This document shows positions 26,030 through 33,695 of a stretch of 38,489 nucleotides of DNA, in pieces. Every line of letters begins with the position of its first letter. Position 1 is the first letter of the stretch. The DNA is from Thermotogota bacterium. GTDB lineage: Bacteria > Thermotogota > Thermotogae > Thermotogales > Fervidobacteriaceae. The notes under the pieces are model-generated. The model had not been told where the DNA came from. It saw nothing but the letters and a program-made list of their open reading frames with translations, and made no database searches. The translations under genes were made by a program, and so were the position numbers. The DNA is taken from positions 1-38,489 of the forward strand of contig JAUQPP010000010.1 of NCBI GenBank assembly GCA_030550315.1, read 5' to 3'.

Positions 26030-26151
26030 GCTCCCACCACCCGTTTACTCGACGTGCAAACGTACTACGTGGCTGTAACGGAAGGACACACAAGATAAAG
26101 TACCGTTAAAGTGCCTCACAATTCTTTAGACCCGGTTTTCGGTGGGAGCGT
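26028..26151 (-). promoter_or_regulatory. Long-range inverted repeat over the binding-protein start; candidate RNA leader
   Basis: ACGCTCCCACC (26028-26038) and GGTGGGAGCGT (26141-26151) are a perfect 11-bp inverted repeat enclosing 102 bases. In the minus-strand transcript the 3' arm contains the GGTGGGAG Shine-Dalgarno and the first bases of the GUG start. Inside, AACGG/CCGTT and CGTTT/AAACG can pair, giving a three-way-junction shape. It resembles a riboswitch closing stem but matches no class I know. It could instead be a small mobile repeat. Confidence 0.45.
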
Positions 26152-26174
26152 TCAACAAGTTGGGCTTGATTAGT

Positions 26175-27152
26175 TTAGCCTATTACGGTGCTTTCCCATC
26201 TTTTCAGAAGTTCGTCAAGCCTCTTGTTTATATCTGAAGGCAACTTGAGTATTTTCTTTGGCTGCGGAACGTACTTTCTAAATACCTCAGGGAGTTCCAC
26301 ATTAATAACCGGGTACATCCATTGGTTAAGTGGCACTTCTCTTTGGAAATCTGGTGTTAGCATGAATTCTATAAACGCTCGTGCAAGCGCACTGTTCTTT
26401 GCTCCTTTGACAACGGAAGCGTATTCCTCAAGTACGTAAGCTCCCTCTTCAAAAATAACCGGCATGTACTTTATAGTACCGTACCTATGCATGCTATAAG
26501 CTCCATCTGTTGCGTAACTTACTATCATATCTGCCTCACCGGTTTCCAACATCTTGAACGCGGCACTCCAACCACTGGTGAAGGTGAGCACATTGTTTTT
26601 CACTTTGTTCCAGAATTCGAACGCACCTTCTTCACCGAGAGCTGCTATAGTCCACATAAAGAAGGCAAGACCTGTGCTCGACGTTCGAGGATCGATGAGA
26701 ACGAATCTACCTTTGTATTCAGGTTTGATGAGGTCCCAGAAAGATCTCGGTGGATTTTTGATCTTTTCAACATTGTATATCATCGAAAGTGCACCGTAGT
26801 CGTAGACCGTTCCATAATCCGTTACGAGTGCACGGTACGTGATGTGTTTGGAATTCACCGGTCTAAACTTTTCGAGCAAATCCTCGGCTATAGCTTTTGA
26901 AAGTTGTTGTTGATTCAAACCGACGACGACATCCGCCCTCGGAGTGTTTTTCTCGGCTATAAGTCTGGCGAGTACGTCACCCATCGAGCCAAAGCTCACA
27001 ACCTTTACCTTGCATTTGTACATCTGCTCAAATTTCGGGATGACAACCTTGGCAATTCCTCCAGCAAAGCTGTCTGACGTGTAAATCACTAACTGTGCTG
27101 CAAAGGAAGTAGTGAGCATACTTAATACCAGTACTAATACCAACTTCTTCAT
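26175..27152 (-). CDS. thiB: Thiamine ABC transporter substrate-binding protein
   Basis: 325 residues with a signal peptide (about 1-19). The mature part begins 'QLVIYTSDSFAGGIAKVVIPKFEQMYKCKVKVVSFGSMGDVLARL', close to the ThiB/TbpA pattern, with 'PRADVVVGLNQQQL', 'DYGALSMIYNVEKI', 'DPRTSSTGLAF', and 'SWSAAF'-like 'TSGWSAAFKMLETGEADMIVSY'. The TPP riboswitch directly upstream independently supports thiamine (or a thiamine precursor or phosphate) as ligand. ATG at 27152 follows GGAGGTGG by 6 bases; the frame continues 14 codons upstream. ThiP and ThiQ genes are absent here. Confidence 0.88.
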   Translation of the reverse strand: MKKLVLVLVLSMLTTSFAAQLVIYTSDSFAGGIAKVVIPKFEQMYKCKVKVVSFGSMGDVLARLIAEKNTPRADVVVGLNQQQLSKAIAEDLLEKFRPVNSKHITYRALVTDYGTVYDYGALSMIYNVEKIKNPPRSFWDLIKPEYKGRFVLIDPRTSSTGLAFFMWTIAALGEEGAFEFWNKVKNNVLTFTSGWSAAFKMLETGEADMIVSYATDGAYSMHRYGTIKYMPVIFEEGAYVLEEYASVVKGAKNSALARAFIEFMLTPDFQREVPLNQWMYPVINVELPEVFRKYVPQPKKILKLPSDINKRLDELLKRWESTVIG

Positions 27153-27195
27153 GTTAAGCCACCTCCTGAACAACGGATTGAGCATGCTTTGCAAA

Positions 27196-27220
27196 TAAAA
27201 AACCCTCCAAAAGCGGAGGG
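27196..27220 (-). terminator. Riboswitch-controlled terminator before thiB
   Basis: On the minus strand, CCCTCC (27220-27215), loop, GGAGGG (27208-27203) and a T-run (27202-27197). It lies between the TPP aptamer and thiB. The aptamer's 3' part contains GGAGGG (near 27251-27256), which could compete for the same pairing. It is therefore an attenuator and not an operon end. Confidence 0.85.
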
Positions 27221-27242
27221 AACAATTCTAACTTTGTCGTTC

Positions 27243-27342
27243 TTCCCGGTCCCTCCGCCGGTATTACCCGGATCAGGTTCGAAGGGTCGAGGGATTGACT
27301 CCCTCCTCTCAGCCCCGCATCATAGGAGCTCCCCTCCGGGAA
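27243..27342 (-). ncRNA. TPP (thi-box) riboswitch
   Basis: Thiamine diphosphate aptamer on the minus strand. Closing stem P1: TTCCCGG (27342-27336) with CCGGGAA (27249-27243). Pyrimidine-sensing region: GGGGCTGAGA with CUGAGA at 27312-27307, and a P3 stem of GGGAG/CUCCC type. Pyrophosphate-sensing arm: ACCTGATCCGGGTAATACCG, then GCGGAGGG. These are the core conserved TPP motifs in the right order. Followed by the terminator at 27220-27196, so it should turn off thiB when TPP is plentiful. Confidence 0.95.
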
Positions 27343-27368
27343 TCGGGACTATTGATTTTTCGGAAATT

Positions 27369-27397
27369 ATTCTACACAAAGTCCAGCGGAATATCAA
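27369..27397 (-). promoter_or_regulatory. Promoter of the riboswitch-thiB transcript
   Basis: TTGATA (27397-27392), a 17-base spacer and TAGAAT (27374-27369) on the minus strand, directly downstream of the peroxiredoxin-nitroreductase stop. Initiation near 27362 would leave about 20 bases before the aptamer. Confidence 0.75.
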
Positions 27398-27398
27398 G

Positions 27399-28364
27399 TC
27401 ACAAGAATTTAGCAATGTCGTCGATTTGAACTCTGCTTCGTGGAGAAAATTCCAGTTGAAGGTGTTTTTCGTTCAGTGACTCAAAATCTCCCCAATATCC
27501 AACCGCGATAAGGGTAATCACCGTACCATCGATTTTTAGCAGTTCCCTGACCCTAACAGGATCGTACCCTGCAACTGGATGTGCCACCAATCCCATCTGT
27601 GTTGCTTGAACCAGGAGCATTCCAACGGACATTCCGGTATCGAAGAGAGCGTAGTTCCTGTCGTTTGAAAGTTGGCAGTCAAACTCATCCTTCGTGTAAA
27701 CCACGATGATAGCTGGAGCGTTTTTCATCCAATAGTTTCCACCCGAGAGCGTTTCATGCAGTTTTTCAAGCGTCTCCTTACTATTAGCCACAATAAACCT
27801 CCACGGTTGTTTATTCATACACGAGGGAGCCAAGTGGGCCGCTTCTATCAGTTTTTGGAGAACTTCCTTTGGGATAGGTTTGTTAGAAATTCCTCGATAT
27901 GCGCGTCTTAGGATTATGCTTTCATTTAATTCTTGGTCTTCTGCAATGATTTTTCTGTATTCTTTCAATACTTCCTGTGCATGACCGACGACGTTAACCT
28001 TTACCCATTCTCGTCTTATACGTCCCCATGGATCGACGATGAACGTGGAGCGGATGAGTTTCCCGTCTTTTAGAACACCAAATTTCTCGGCGACCTGTTT
28101 TTCTGGATCGGCAAGTAGTTTAACTTTCAAGCCTTTCTTGGATTTAAAATTCGCAATGGTATTGCACGTATCGGGTGAGATGCCTACAATGTTTCCTCCA
28201 AATTCATCTATAAGACTTGAAAAATCCAAAGCCTCCATTGTGCATCCTGGCGTGTTCGCTTTTGGATAGAAGTAAACTACGGAGTATTTACCGAGTAAAT
28301 TCGTCCAATTGAATTCCTTACCTTCCTCATCCATAAGCACGAACTTGGGAATCATTTTACTCAT
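27399..28364 (-). CDS. Peroxiredoxin-nitroreductase fusion protein
   Basis: 321 residues in two parts. Residues 1-145 are a BCP/PrxQ-type peroxiredoxin: '[14 protein letters not shown]' with peroxidatic Cys in the PGCT motif; a likely resolving Cys lies downstream near 'SPDTCNT'. Residues 150-321 are a flavin (FMN) nitroreductase domain: '[13 protein letters not shown]', '[17 protein letters not shown]', '[25 protein letters not shown]'. The same fusion is described for T. maritima. It may couple NAD(P)H, through FMN, to peroxide reduction. The ATG at 28364 overlaps the korB stop by 4 bases; the next ATG (28355) has better spacing to GGAAG. Last gene of the IOR/KOR operon. Confidence 0.93.
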   Translation of the reverse strand: MSKMIPKFVLMDEEGKEFNWTNLLGKYSVVYFYPKANTPGCTMEALDFSSLIDEFGGNIVGISPDTCNTIANFKSKKGLKVKLLADPEKQVAEKFGVLKDGKLIRSTFIVDPWGRIRREWVKVNVVGHAQEVLKEYRKIIAEDQELNESIILRRAYRGISNKPIPKEVLQKLIEAAHLAPSCMNKQPWRFIVANSKETLEKLHETLSGGNYWMKNAPAIIVVYTKDEFDCQLSNDRNYALFDTGMSVGMLLVQATQMGLVAHPVAGYDPVRVRELLKIDGTVITLIAVGYWGDFESLNEKHLQLEFSPRSRVQIDDIAKFL

Positions 28365-29191
28365 ACTTCCAACCCCCTAAAAGCAACGGGTGTTTTATCC
28401 GTCATGTAAGGTGCGAGTTGTTCTTCGTACACCGGCCGATTCGGGTTCATGTAGATAACACCAAGTGCAAGTTTTGACGTACCAGTTGCTACTTTGAAGG
28501 CCCATTCCCTGTCCCTCGGGTCATAGTTATCTGGCAAGAGATAAGTGTTCTCCCTGTACCACTGGTACGTGTTGACCTTGTTAAATGTGACGCACGGCTG
28601 GAGTATATCAACAAGTGCATACCCTTTGTGTTTGATGGCCATCTTGATCAGCTCAACCGTCAGGTTGAAATTACCAGAGAAGCTTCGAGCTACAAACGAA
28701 GCATCAAGAGCTACCGCGACGGCTACTGGATTGAATGGATCAACTGGAACTCCGTCAAACTGCAGTGTCGTGACTTGTCCACGTGCAGTTGTTGGTGAAG
28801 CCTGTCCTTTAGTTAGCCCGTAAATTTGGTTATCGTGAACTACGTTCGTTATATCCGGATTCTTTCTTATTGTATGAATGAAATGATTGCCTCCCTCACC
28901 ATAAGTACAGCCATCACCACTCTCCGCAATGACCACGAGTTCGGGATTGACCATCTTTATAGCCACAGCTGCCGGTAACGAACGTCCGTGCAAACCGTTG
29001 AACATGTGAGCCCTGACGTACTGTGGCATCTTTGCCGCTTGACCAATTCCCGAAACGATGACCACACGATGTGGAGGTAATTCAAGTTGTGCAAGCGCAG
29101 TCTTTAGCTCGTTGATTATACCAAAGTTTCCACAACCTGGACACCATGCAATGTCCGCTCCCGGAATATCGTAGATTTTTGGGTCGAACAT
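28361..29191 (-). CDS. korB: 2-oxoacid:ferredoxin oxidoreductase, beta (TPP-binding) subunit
   Basis: 276 residues. TPP-binding half of a KorAB-type oxidoreductase: '[13 protein letters not shown]', '[14 protein letters not shown]', '[18 protein letters not shown]', '[22 protein letters not shown]', and '[15 protein letters not shown]'. The Cys residues in WCPGCG match the beta-subunit cluster motif. The start is ATG at 29191, 1 base after the korA stop (TAATATG) with GGAGGGAGG upstream; the frame extends 17 codons further. The N-terminus MFDPKIYD fits the family. The 2-oxoacid is probably 2-oxoglutarate, but branched-chain or pyruvate relatives look similar. Confidence 0.92.
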   Translation of the reverse strand: MFDPKIYDIPGADIAWCPGCGNFGIINELKTALAQLELPPHRVVIVSGIGQAAKMPQYVRAHMFNGLHGRSLPAAVAIKMVNPELVVIAESGDGCTYGEGGNHFIHTIRKNPDITNVVHDNQIYGLTKGQASPTTARGQVTTLQFDGVPVDPFNPVAVAVALDASFVARSFSGNFNLTVELIKMAIKHKGYALVDILQPCVTFNKVNTYQWYRENTYLLPDNYDPRDREWAFKVATGTSKLALGVIYMNPNRPVYEEQLAPYMTDKTPVAFRGLEV

Positions 29192-29192
29192 A

Positions 29193-30914
29193 TTACTCAT
29201 CCTCCCTCCGAAGTCTTCCGACCACTCCAAGTATCCTTTCAACAGCTTCCTCCACGGAAAACGGGAAACCGTCGTACTTAAGGATACGCTCGTCGGTGTG
29301 GATTCCGAAAACCAATTTCAAAAGGTTCGCAAATTGACCTGTTGCGTTGCCTTCAAAGAAGATAGTTTTCCTCGCCTTTTCAATAAAATCGGTAATCGAT
29401 GGATGCACAGGGTAAACTTGGGAGAAGTGCAGTAGAGCGATATTCAATTTCAGTTCATCGTTCAGTAGTTCAACGGCCTCTTTTAAAACCAACTGGGTGG
29501 ATCCCCAAGCAACTAGTAAATATTCGTAGTTTTCCGGGCCAAAGAGTTTGGGAGGAACGCTATCTTCCAACATGTACTTGAGCTTTCTCAGCCTCTTTTC
29601 GACCATCCTTTTGCGGACTTGCGCGCTCTCCGTAATGTGGCCGTACTCATCATGTTCATCGCTATCAACTCTCACCAATCCAGTTCCATAACCGGGAATC
29701 CCGCGCGGTGAAATTCCACTTTCGGTGATTTCGTACCTACGGTAATTTTCATCAGTTTTAACAACGTAACGCTCAATCTTTGCATCGGGCATGGTTTCCA
29801 CGTTGTAAAACGAATCAAGGAAGTACTGATCGGTTAAAACAAAAACGGGAATCTGATACTTGTCAGCAATGTTAAAAGCTCTTGCTGTTAGTTCGTAAGC
29901 TTCGCACAGGTTTCCCGGTGCATAGATTACCCGCGGGAACTCACCGTGTCCGGCATGGAGAACCAAATTCAAATCGCCTTGTTCGGTTCTTGTCGGAAGC
30001 CCCGTTGCAGGACCTGGTCTTTGGCCAAGGTGTACCACAATGGGGGTTTCTATCATGCCGGCTAAGCTTATTGCCTCAGTCATCAATGCAAACCCCCCGC
30101 CAGAAGTGGAAACCAACGCACGTGCACCAGCGTACCAAGCTGCGATCGCCATATTCGCGGCAGCAATTTCATCCTCGGCCTGATCGACGAGAATCCCGTA
30201 CTCTTTCGATAACCTTGAAAGCTCGGTAAATACGGTAGTTGCTGGTGACATTGGGTACGAAGAGATGAAGTTACAGCCCCCAGCTATCGCGCCTCGTGCT
30301 ACCGCTTCGTAACCTGCCATTAAATAATGCGATTTGACCTCTTGCGACGGAATTAATTCGAATCTCAGTCCGAGAGTTCGACCGATTTCCAAACCCTTCA
30401 AGGCTGCGTTAACGTTTGCCTTAACAACGTCCTCGGACTTCCTAGAAAAATAAGCGGTGATATGTTTCACGAGAGCCTCCTCTTGTGCGCCGATGATTCC
30501 GGAAAGAACACCGATTGCCACGGAGTTCTCGTAAATCTTGTTTCCAAAACTCTCCGCAATCTCTTCGAAGTTTACCACCAGTGCGTTCCTTTCACCGCGA
30601 ACGTACTTCTCGTTCCCGAGGATAATCGTTTCGCTTGTTATCCTGTCCCTAAGTCTTTCAAGCGCGTTATCGTTCAGCGGAACAAGGATGTCGATTCTAT
30701 CCACATAAGCTTTCACCGGACGCTCAGAAATCCTTATGGACGTGGAATTGTTCCCACCACGCACCCTGGACATGTACTCCTTAGTTGCAAAAACATGGAA
30801 ACCCGAATCTTTCGCAATACGTGTGAACACATGTTCAACCGTCTGTATACCCTGCCCAGCTGCACCGCTGAGCACCATGCACACTTCTCCGTTTTGTTTT
30901 CTTCTGAGATTCAT
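29193..30914 (-). CDS. korA: 2-oxoacid:ferredoxin oxidoreductase, alpha subunit (gamma-alpha fusion)
   Basis: 573 residues. About 1-190 is the gamma-like domain ([33 protein letters not shown]). From about 195 the alpha domain begins with '[36 protein letters not shown]' and '[36 protein letters not shown]', then '[18 protein letters not shown]'. This gamma-alpha order is typical of two-subunit KOR enzymes (KorAB), which decarboxylate 2-oxoacids to acyl-CoA with reduced ferredoxin. ATG at 30914 lies 1 base after the iorB stop. No ferredoxin-like domain is in this chain. Confidence 0.92.
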   Translation of the reverse strand: MNLRRKQNGEVCMVLSGAAGQGIQTVEHVFTRIAKDSGFHVFATKEYMSRVRGGNNSTSIRISERPVKAYVDRIDILVPLNDNALERLRDRITSETIILGNEKYVRGERNALVVNFEEIAESFGNKIYENSVAIGVLSGIIGAQEEALVKHITAYFSRKSEDVVKANVNAALKGLEIGRTLGLRFELIPSQEVKSHYLMAGYEAVARGAIAGGCNFISSYPMSPATTVFTELSRLSKEYGILVDQAEDEIAAANMAIAAWYAGARALVSTSGGGFALMTEAISLAGMIETPIVVHLGQRPGPATGLPTRTEQGDLNLVLHAGHGEFPRVIYAPGNLCEAYELTARAFNIADKYQIPVFVLTDQYFLDSFYNVETMPDAKIERYVVKTDENYRRYEITESGISPRGIPGYGTGLVRVDSDEHDEYGHITESAQVRKRMVEKRLRKLKYMLEDSVPPKLFGPENYEYLLVAWGSTQLVLKEAVELLNDELKLNIALLHFSQVYPVHPSITDFIEKARKTIFFEGNATGQFANLLKLVFGIHTDERILKYDGFPFSVEEAVERILGVVGRLRREDE

Positions 30915-30915
30915 C

Positions 30916-31488
30916 TCAGAACACCTCCATAGAACGTTCGAAAACGACTAGGTTGGCTTCGTAGACCTTGTTGCTCATCATATCCGCCATAGCTCTTAAG
31001 TAGTGTTCCTTCAAGACGTTTGGAATAAGCGAATATTTCGCCACCACACCTAAGAGAGCGATATTTTGCATACGCGCATCCGGTAATTCCATCCAAACCC
31101 TAAAAACTCGAACGCCGTTACCGTTACAAGCATCTTGAATTTCTTCGCTAGTAACTTCCATTTCTCGTCCAAGTCGGACGGGAAGAGGCTGCCAGGAAGT
31201 GTCGTAATAAACCAACGTTCCTCTGGGTTTCAAGTATGACAATCCGCGCAAGGCTTCGTGTCGTTCGAGTGCGATTACCAGATCAACATCACCCGGAATC
31301 ACCAGGGGAGAATGTACTTCCCCTATCTTTATGTGCGAAGAAACTACTCCACCTCGCTGTGCAAGGCCATGCGTATCCACTCCAAGGACTTTCTGGCCAC
31401 TGTAGTCAACTGCCCTTGCGATGATTTCACTCAGTAACCCGATTCCTTGCCCTCCAACACCTATCAAGAATATAGAAAAACTCCTCAT
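30916..31488 (-). CDS. iorB: Indolepyruvate:ferredoxin oxidoreductase subunit beta
   Basis: 190 residues, gamma-type Rossmann domain: 'SIFLIGVGGQGIGLLSEIIARA', 'THGLAQRGGVVSSHIKIG', 'DLVIALERHEALRG'. With IorA it oxidatively decarboxylates aryl pyruvates from aromatic amino acid transamination. The ATG at 31488 overlaps the iorA stop by 4 bases and the korA start lies 1 base after its stop. Overlap on both sides points to one transcript and fixed stoichiometry. Confidence 0.93.
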   Translation of the reverse strand: MRSFSIFLIGVGGQGIGLLSEIIARAVDYSGQKVLGVDTHGLAQRGGVVSSHIKIGEVHSPLVIPGDVDLVIALERHEALRGLSYLKPRGTLVYYDTSWQPLPVRLGREMEVTSEEIQDACNGNGVRVFRVWMELPDARMQNIALLGVVAKYSLIPNVLKEHYLRAMADMMSNKVYEANLVVFERSMEVF

Positions 31489-33338
31489 CTCACATCACCA
31501 CCACTTACAGGTGAATTCTCAAGTTCAAGGGCACCGGATGGACAAACTACCATGCACGATCCATCGCCGATACACAGATCTCTGTGAACGAATATGCGAC
31601 CGTCTTCTCCAATTTGGAAGGACGGGCAAGCGAAGTTTGAAACACAAACGCGAGCCAACGTGCACCTGCTTGTTATCCTCAGCTTAGATGCCGTTACGAT
31701 GCCTTTCTTCCTACGCTCCCTTGTGAATTTCAACATACATGGATGTTTTGCGATCACAACACTGAACTCAGGAGCTTCAAGTGCCGCTCGCAGGTATTCT
31801 TCGAGCTTATCCTGCTGGTAAGTATCCACTTCCCAGATGTACTTGACACCGATTGCCTCCAAAAGATTTCTTATCTTTATCTTCTTTCCTGGATGATCCT
31901 GATGACCGGTCATTGCCGTTGTCCCGTTTTCCATGATTACTAACGTCAGTTTATGGTTGTTGAAAATCGCGTTTACAATCCCAGGAATGCCGGCGTGGAA
32001 GAACGTTGAATCACCGAGGAGTGCGATAACGCGCCTTGAGTTGTTCATTAAGCTTAACCCAGCACCTGTACTCACGGAATGCCCCATCGATAGCAGAACT
32101 TGACCTACATTGTAAGGGGGCAAGAAACCGAGCGTATGGCAACCAATATCGGCAACGGAGATATCGCTATCTTTAAGTATCTTGGAAAGCACATAAAAGA
32201 CCGGCCTGTGTCCACAGCCTGGACACAGCTGTGGTGGACGCTTTACTATTCTGATAGAATCGATGCGTTTTGGAAGGTGCACCAAATCTGGCCACGTCTT
32301 TGAGAGTACCTTTGCCACCTTTTCTGGGGTGTACTCACCGATCCAGTCATCTATGTCCAGCTTTCCAAAAATCTTGACGTCCAATCTTTCCTCGAAAGCT
32401 ATAGCCTTCACGGTTTGTTCAATAAAATCGTCGAGTTCCTCGAGCACCATCACCTGTTCGTGCATCCTTAAGAACTCTGTTATCGCCTTTCGCGGGAGTG
32501 GGTAGACCATTCCGAGCCTAAGAATATCAACATCCCCAACCTTCTCTCCTAGCACATCTAAGAGGGATAAAAACGGTAGGCCCGCGGTGATGATACCGCG
32601 TTTGTTTTTTGAACCAATCGCGTACGCGAAACGTTCCGAAATTTCGGCCCATTTCCGTAACTTTTCAATTGCTCTTCGTTTCATAACGGGTACGTTTTCA
32701 GCTATTGGAATGTAAGGTCCGAAAGATATTGGATCAAAAAGTGCGGGGGGAAGTTGCCTTGGAACGTAAGTCCCAAAATTTACCCTCTGTTTATAATGAG
32801 CCGTGTGGGTTGTGAGTCTGACTATTACAGGAGAACGCAAGTCCCTAGAATATTCGACCGCCGCTTTAAACATGTCGTAAACCTCTTGTGCATCCTTCGG
32901 TTCAAAAACGGGAGTGTAAGCCATACGTGCGTAATGACGATTATCCTGCTCATTTTGTGAACTGTTTGCACCGGGGTCATCGCCTATAACAATAACCATT
33001 CCGCCGGGAATTTCCATCATGCTTAACTGAACGAACGAATCGGCAACAACGTTCATCCCAACACTTTTGAAAAACACACACGATGTTCTACCATTTACCG
33101 CCGCACCAAAGGCTACTTCAAGTGCAACCTTCTCGTTGGTTGAAAACTCAAAGTATAAAGGGTTCTTGTCAGAAGGTATACTCAAAATCGCTTCGGCAAT
33201 CTCTGGTGTTGGTGAACCTGGATAGGAAGTCACAACCTGCACACCACTTTCAATCATCGCTCGAACGAGTGCGTGATTCCCAATGAGTATCTCCGAAAAC
33301 GGTCCCTTCTCAACTAACAAATCACCTAAACGTTTCAC
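31485..33338 (-). CDS. iorA: Indolepyruvate:ferredoxin oxidoreductase subunit alpha
   Basis: 617 residues. An alpha-like domain ('GNHALVRAMIESGVQVVTSYPGSPTPEI', 'FSTNEKVALEVAFGAA') is followed by a TPP-binding domain ('PPQLCPGCGHRPVFYVL', 'ALLGDSTFFHAGIPGIVNAIFN', 'ENGTTAMTGHQDHPG') and a C-terminal diferredoxin-like tail. The tail reads CTLARVC...ACP and CIGDGSC..VCP: in each CxxCxxCxxxC-type motif the second cysteine is replaced, by Ala (codon 31655-31653) and Asp (codon 31565-31563). The start is GTG at 33338 behind GGGGGGAGA; a GTG 18 codons upstream lacks a site. First gene of the five-gene operon, divergent from the hydrogenase. Confidence 0.93.
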   Translation of the reverse strand: MKRLGDLLVEKGPFSEILIGNHALVRAMIESGVQVVTSYPGSPTPEIAEAILSIPSDKNPLYFEFSTNEKVALEVAFGAAVNGRTSCVFFKSVGMNVVADSFVQLSMMEIPGGMVIVIGDDPGANSSQNEQDNRHYARMAYTPVFEPKDAQEVYDMFKAAVEYSRDLRSPVIVRLTTHTAHYKQRVNFGTYVPRQLPPALFDPISFGPYIPIAENVPVMKRRAIEKLRKWAEISERFAYAIGSKNKRGIITAGLPFLSLLDVLGEKVGDVDILRLGMVYPLPRKAITEFLRMHEQVMVLEELDDFIEQTVKAIAFEERLDVKIFGKLDIDDWIGEYTPEKVAKVLSKTWPDLVHLPKRIDSIRIVKRPPQLCPGCGHRPVFYVLSKILKDSDISVADIGCHTLGFLPPYNVGQVLLSMGHSVSTGAGLSLMNNSRRVIALLGDSTFFHAGIPGIVNAIFNNHKLTLVIMENGTTAMTGHQDHPGKKIKIRNLLEAIGVKYIWEVDTYQQDKLEEYLRAALEAPEFSVVIAKHPCMLKFTRERRKKGIVTASKLRITSRCTLARVCVSNFACPSFQIGEDGRIFVHRDLCIGDGSCMVVCPSGALELENSPVSGGDVR

Positions 33339-33377
33339 CGCTCTCCCCCCCTTCCGCAAACTTCTCAAAAGACGTTT

Positions 33378-33443
33378 ACTAAACTTAGTCACAACTTAGT
33401 TATTTTCAAATTCATTATACGATAAAATCCTGTACTTCGTCTA
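33378..33443 (-). promoter_or_regulatory. iorA promoter region with repeated AACTTAGT
   Basis: TATAAT (33419-33414) with TAGACG (33443-33438, 18-base spacer) gives a moderate promoter on the minus strand. Just downstream in the leader, AACTTAGT occurs twice exactly 11 bases apart (33382-33389 and 33393-33400), and ACTAA-AC-TTAGT (33378-33389) is a dyad. This is a candidate binding site for a regulator. Confidence 0.45.
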
Positions 33444-33566
33444 CATTGGGAATTATATCACAAATTATTGCGAAGACATTTTCGGGTTTTCTTTGTGGAT
33501 TACAAATTGGAAAAATAACGCAAACGAAAGGTGATTTGGAGCGGAAATCATCGAAAGAAGTGTTAT

Positions 33567-33613
33567 TCGATGTACAATCGATGCTTGTGAAATTTTTATC
33601 CTTATGGTAAAAT
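33567..33613 (+). promoter_or_regulatory. Hydrogenase promoter with upstream dyad
   Basis: TTGTGA (33585-33590), a 17-base spacer and TAAAAT (33608-33613). Directly upstream, TCGAT-GTACA-ATCGA (33567-33581) is an inverted repeat, ending 3 bases before the -35. A further TATAAT near 33661 has no suitable -35. The remaining bases of the 357-base iorA-hydrogenase gap show nothing else. Confidence 0.6.
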
Positions 33614-33695
33614 AAGAAAGGAAATTATTGACTATTATGGTGGTGTTTAAGAAGGCAGATTATAATCTTAATTTTATTTCGGAGGTGTGGGGCCG

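Noticed and set aside
26028-26151. Small transposable element with 11-bp terminal repeats
   Set aside because: No exact target-site duplication abuts the arms (only an offset CAAC), so kept as a regulatory candidate with this as the alternative.
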